Assembly: GCA_034440615.1 (NCBI GenBank)
Contig: JAOTOM010005182.1
Span: 1,046,001-1,110,000 of the forward strand
Direction: 5' to 3'
From: Ashinkailepas kermadecensis
Lineage: Eukaryota; Arthropoda; Thecostraca; Neolepadidae
Length of the DNA stretch: 64,000 nucleotides
The notes under the pieces are model-generated. The model had not been told where the DNA came from and did no database searches. It saw only the letters and a program-made list of their open reading frames with translations. The translations under genes were made by a program, and so were the position numbers. Below are positions 12,628-64,000 of the stretch, piece by piece. Each line of letters begins with the position of its first letter. The stretch's first letter is position 1.

Positions 12628-13147
12628 CGTCCAGCCGGTCCGGTCTGGCCCGCCGGCTCTGGCGGCCGCGGGTTATGGCGCCAGTTCAGCCGGTCCGGTC
12701 TGGCCCGCCGGCTCTGGCGGCCGCGGGTTATGGCGCCAGTTCAGCCGGTCCGGCCCGGTCCGCCGGCTCTGGCGGCCGCGGGTTATGGCGCCAGTTCAAC
12801 CGGTCCGGCCCGGTCCGCCGGCTCTGGCGGCCGCGGGTTACGGCGCCAGTTCAGCCGGTCCGGCCCGGTCCGCCGGCTCTGGCGGCCGCGGGTTACGGCG
12901 CCAGTTCAGCCGGTCCGGTCCGGTCCGCCGGCTCTGGCGGCCGCGGGTTATGGCGCCAGTTCAGCCGGTCCGGCCCGGTCCGCCGGCTCTGGCGGCCGCG
13001 GGTTATAGCGCCAGTTCAGCCGGTCCGGCCCGGTCCGCCGGCTCTGGCGGCCGCGGGTTACGGAGTCATTACCCAGTCCAGCCGGTCCGGCCCGGTCCGC
13101 CGGCTCTGGCGGCCGCGGGTTACGGCGTCATTACCCAGTCCAGCCTG
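12628..13147. repeat. Minisatellite, 55-bp GC-rich unit, about 9 copies
   Basis: Units share GGCTCTGGCGGCCGCGGGTT and GCGCCAGTTCAGCC. NotI-like GCGGCCGC octamers recur in each unit. Open frames are shadows. Confidence 0.94.
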
Positions 13148-15058
13148 GCCGAGGTGTCGATACGACACCTTCGAATGTTGATATGATAGCCTTCGAATTT
13201 TCGGTCTCCCAACGAACGGTAGAAAAGTGGAAATTAGAATTTTGTGAACGAAAAACATTCAATTTACAGCCAGTAATCGTTCTACCGATACCAGTGGGTT
13301 ACGTAGATGACCTGCTAGATCAAAGCAAATGTACCAGTTCTCCTGATTTTCAGCAATAGTTGCAATATCGGTAACTTTTCAGCCAGTGAATGGCCCAGCT
13401 ATAAACCTTTCAGAGATCTCAAGATGTCAAATCAAACATCATGTATGCTCATTGGGCCGCTAAACTACAGGCCATAGCAAGCTGCTTTGTTGCCAAATGT
13501 TGTTTGTGCCAGAACGAGCAAGAGTTTGTTGTAATTTTTTGTCTACCATTACACGGATGATTCACGGGGTCTGTTTTATGTTGCCAACATTTATTTTGCC
13601 ATACAGTGTACCTTCAAATATTTTGCGATACCGCCGGAACAATGCTTTCTAAGATCTGCAAAGCGATACAGTTCAAGGTTTAGGTCACGCTGAGATTACG
13701 GCATCTTTGGGTCATATTCAAGTTCTGGAATTTATAAGTCCAGAAGTATTTCGCTGATGCTATTACAATGGTTGGTCTCCTAAGCGATGGAGTAGTGTCC
13801 CGAATATTACCACATGTCAATTAATGTTGGGTATAGATCTTTCGAAAAAAGGTCACTACTGATTGCCTTGATGCTGGGACGCGTGATATTTTCAGATGTA
13901 TCAAATTGCCGAGAATTCGGCTACGCCGAACTTTATGAATATGACGCTATTTGTTCGTTTTATGGCTAAATTTGAGGAAAAAAACAGGGGTTCATCTCAC
14001 CCCTCGCCCTCGTTATGCCGTGAGGGACATCAGACGTCGCGTTACGTTCGTCGCACATGACTGGATTGCGGTTGGTGGTTTTCAAATATGATACTCTGAT
14101 GGTATATTTGCATGTGGTGAAAGGCAACCCTAGACCGCGGCGATTGTCAATCATCTCCAAGCGTCAGTCGGTGGTTTGCTGATTTCTGCTGTCAAGTTCA
14201 CAAGGCGGTACTTCGCGTCTGATAATTCTCATCACATTACGGTTGAGGGTGAAGCTCAAGCGTCCAAGGGCGCTGAACCGGGAGCGGGGGGAAGAATCCC
14301 CAACTTGAGACGCGTTTAACATTTACCGAGTTTAACTTGAGACGAGCTTAACATGAGCATTGGATAAAATAATCCACTTTAAAATGGCTCTTGCCCCTCC
14401 TCTCGGCATTAGGACAGTTCATGTTCGTGAGTGTCCGTACTGGTGTCCGCAAAGGACAGTTCCCCTACGTGAGTTCCTGTACTGTCGTGTCCACACGATC
14501 AATATTCATATGTGGGACCCCGTCCAATTGAACCTGCCCCATCCGGCAGGCTTGTGAGACCTCGAGAACTTACTATTTCTACTGCGGTTCCAAGCCCTGA
14601 TTTCTTCGCTCAAACTCCATTAAGCTTGTTTTTGATTATTTTCCTACCAATGTTTTTTTTAAGTACCAGCAATCTTTATTCAAAGAAAATATCCTACGCT
14701 GGGACACCCAAAACCCGCATAGCGTGCCGCACCTATAGTTATCGACGATTATATCTCCACTGGTTGCCAAGGGGTGCGGCTGATCCACAAGTTATCTGCC
14801 GGTAACGGTCTAGCTCCCGATTCTGTGCCTGCAGCATGTGAGCCCTTTTGTCTACCTCTTTGCCTTCACTCGTCCAGCACCACATATTCGTGCCTTATAC
14901 ACATTTTCCCACGTGGAACTGTGTCCGGATGGACCGACTGGAAGCCGTGCAACAGGCATTTAGTGAAGAAACTGTCATCTCAACAACTACTCCCAGGACC
15001 ATTGTAGAAGAACTAGTGAACAAAATCAATGTGTTCACGTGTGCTTTCTCCTTTGCAG
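13148..15058. other. Region upstream of the PAN gene, no exon identified
   Basis: AT-rich unique sequence. A promoter and a non-coding first exon of the PAN gene are expected somewhere here, because exon 1 starts at an acceptor, but I could not locate a convincing core promoter or donor. Confidence 0.45.
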
Positions 15059-15079
15059 AATGGACGACGAAAAGATGAC

Positions 15080-63575
<48,496 letters not shown>

Positions 63576-63754
63576 GTAGGCGTCAGGAGGAGACCTGCCG
63601 TGTCGCGGCGGCGGCGGGGATGATCATCGGCCAGCCGCTGGGACGGGTGTCGCCTCTGCACAGCGTTGCACCGCCCGATATGTATGAATCGATGCATTAG
63701 AAGCGGATATCAGGCTCAGGATAGGCGTGCTCTGCAGGCATGTGCGTCTGCAGC

Positions 63755-64000
63755 GCAGTAGCCACGGAGGAGCAGTAACCACAGGGGCGCAGTAGCCACA
63801 GAGGCGCAGTAGCCACCGAGGCGCAGTAACCACAGAGGCGCAGTAGCCCGATAGGCGCAGTAGCCACAGAGGAGCAGTAGCCACAGAGGCGCAGTAGCCA
63901 CAGAGGCGCAGTAGCCACAGAGGCGCAGTAGCCAAAGGCGCAGTAGCCATAGAGGCGCAGTAGCCAAATAGGCGCAGTAGCCACAGAGGCGCAGTAGCCA
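63755..64000. repeat. Minisatellite, 17-bp unit, about 14 copies, cut by window end
   Basis: GCAGTAGCCACAGAGGC with small variants, in intron 16. Confidence 0.94.

Overview
Eukaryotic nuclear DNA, very probably from an arthropod (crustacean-like is my guess; the species cannot be named from this sequence alone). There is no bacterial gene layout. The window is dominated by minisatellites, microsatellites and small transposable elements, and almost all long open frames are artefacts of stop-free tandem repeats.

One real gene can be reconstructed. It lies on the + strand, starts at about 15.06 kb and runs off the right edge. Sixteen coding exons (15080-15140, 21583-21747, 41085-41195, 41499-41661, 43257-43381, 43979-44398, 44872-45008, 45644-45782, 51930-52074, 53521-53645, 54411-54596, 55012-55884, 57022-57139, 59544-59716, 60264-60402, 63454-63575) have GT/AG borders, and every reading phase fits the next. 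They encode a signal peptide, eight PAN/Apple-type cysteine domains (most split over two exons) and a long Arg/Pro/Asp/Gly repeat linker after the sixth domain: about 1067 residues, with the C-terminus outside the window. Secreted multi-PAN proteins of arthropods are often apical matrix proteins (for example the PAN plus ZP family that includes nompA), but no ZP domain is visible here.

Layout: 0-15 kb is intergenic, with minisatellites, two hAT-like MITEs with 8-bp target duplications, and a decayed R2-clade-like retrotransposon on the - strand (9.8-11.1 kb). 15-21.6 kb is intron 1, with 79-, 48-, 31- and 25-bp arrays. 21.7-41.1 kb is a 19-kb intron 2 holding most mobile elements: tRNA-derived SINEs, a TTAA-flanked MITE family, a pair of inverted dispersed repeats and a palindromic foldback element. 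41-64 kb is exon-dense, with a tandem array in nearly every intron.

The most striking pattern is that many of these arrays are amplified from the exon-intron junctions of this gene. Donor-side copies carry exon end plus 5' splice site (introns 2, 4, 5, 6, 10, 13); acceptor-side copies carry 3' splice site plus exon start (introns 2, 8, 13, 15, perhaps 7). This creates tandem decoy or alternative splice sites, up to about 16 intact GT donors in a row in intron 13, and one case where a second donor would add exactly 13 in-frame residues. A second point of interest is that the TTAA MITE carries clusters of AGGTCA nuclear-receptor half-sites, conserved between two copies 11.7 kb apart.
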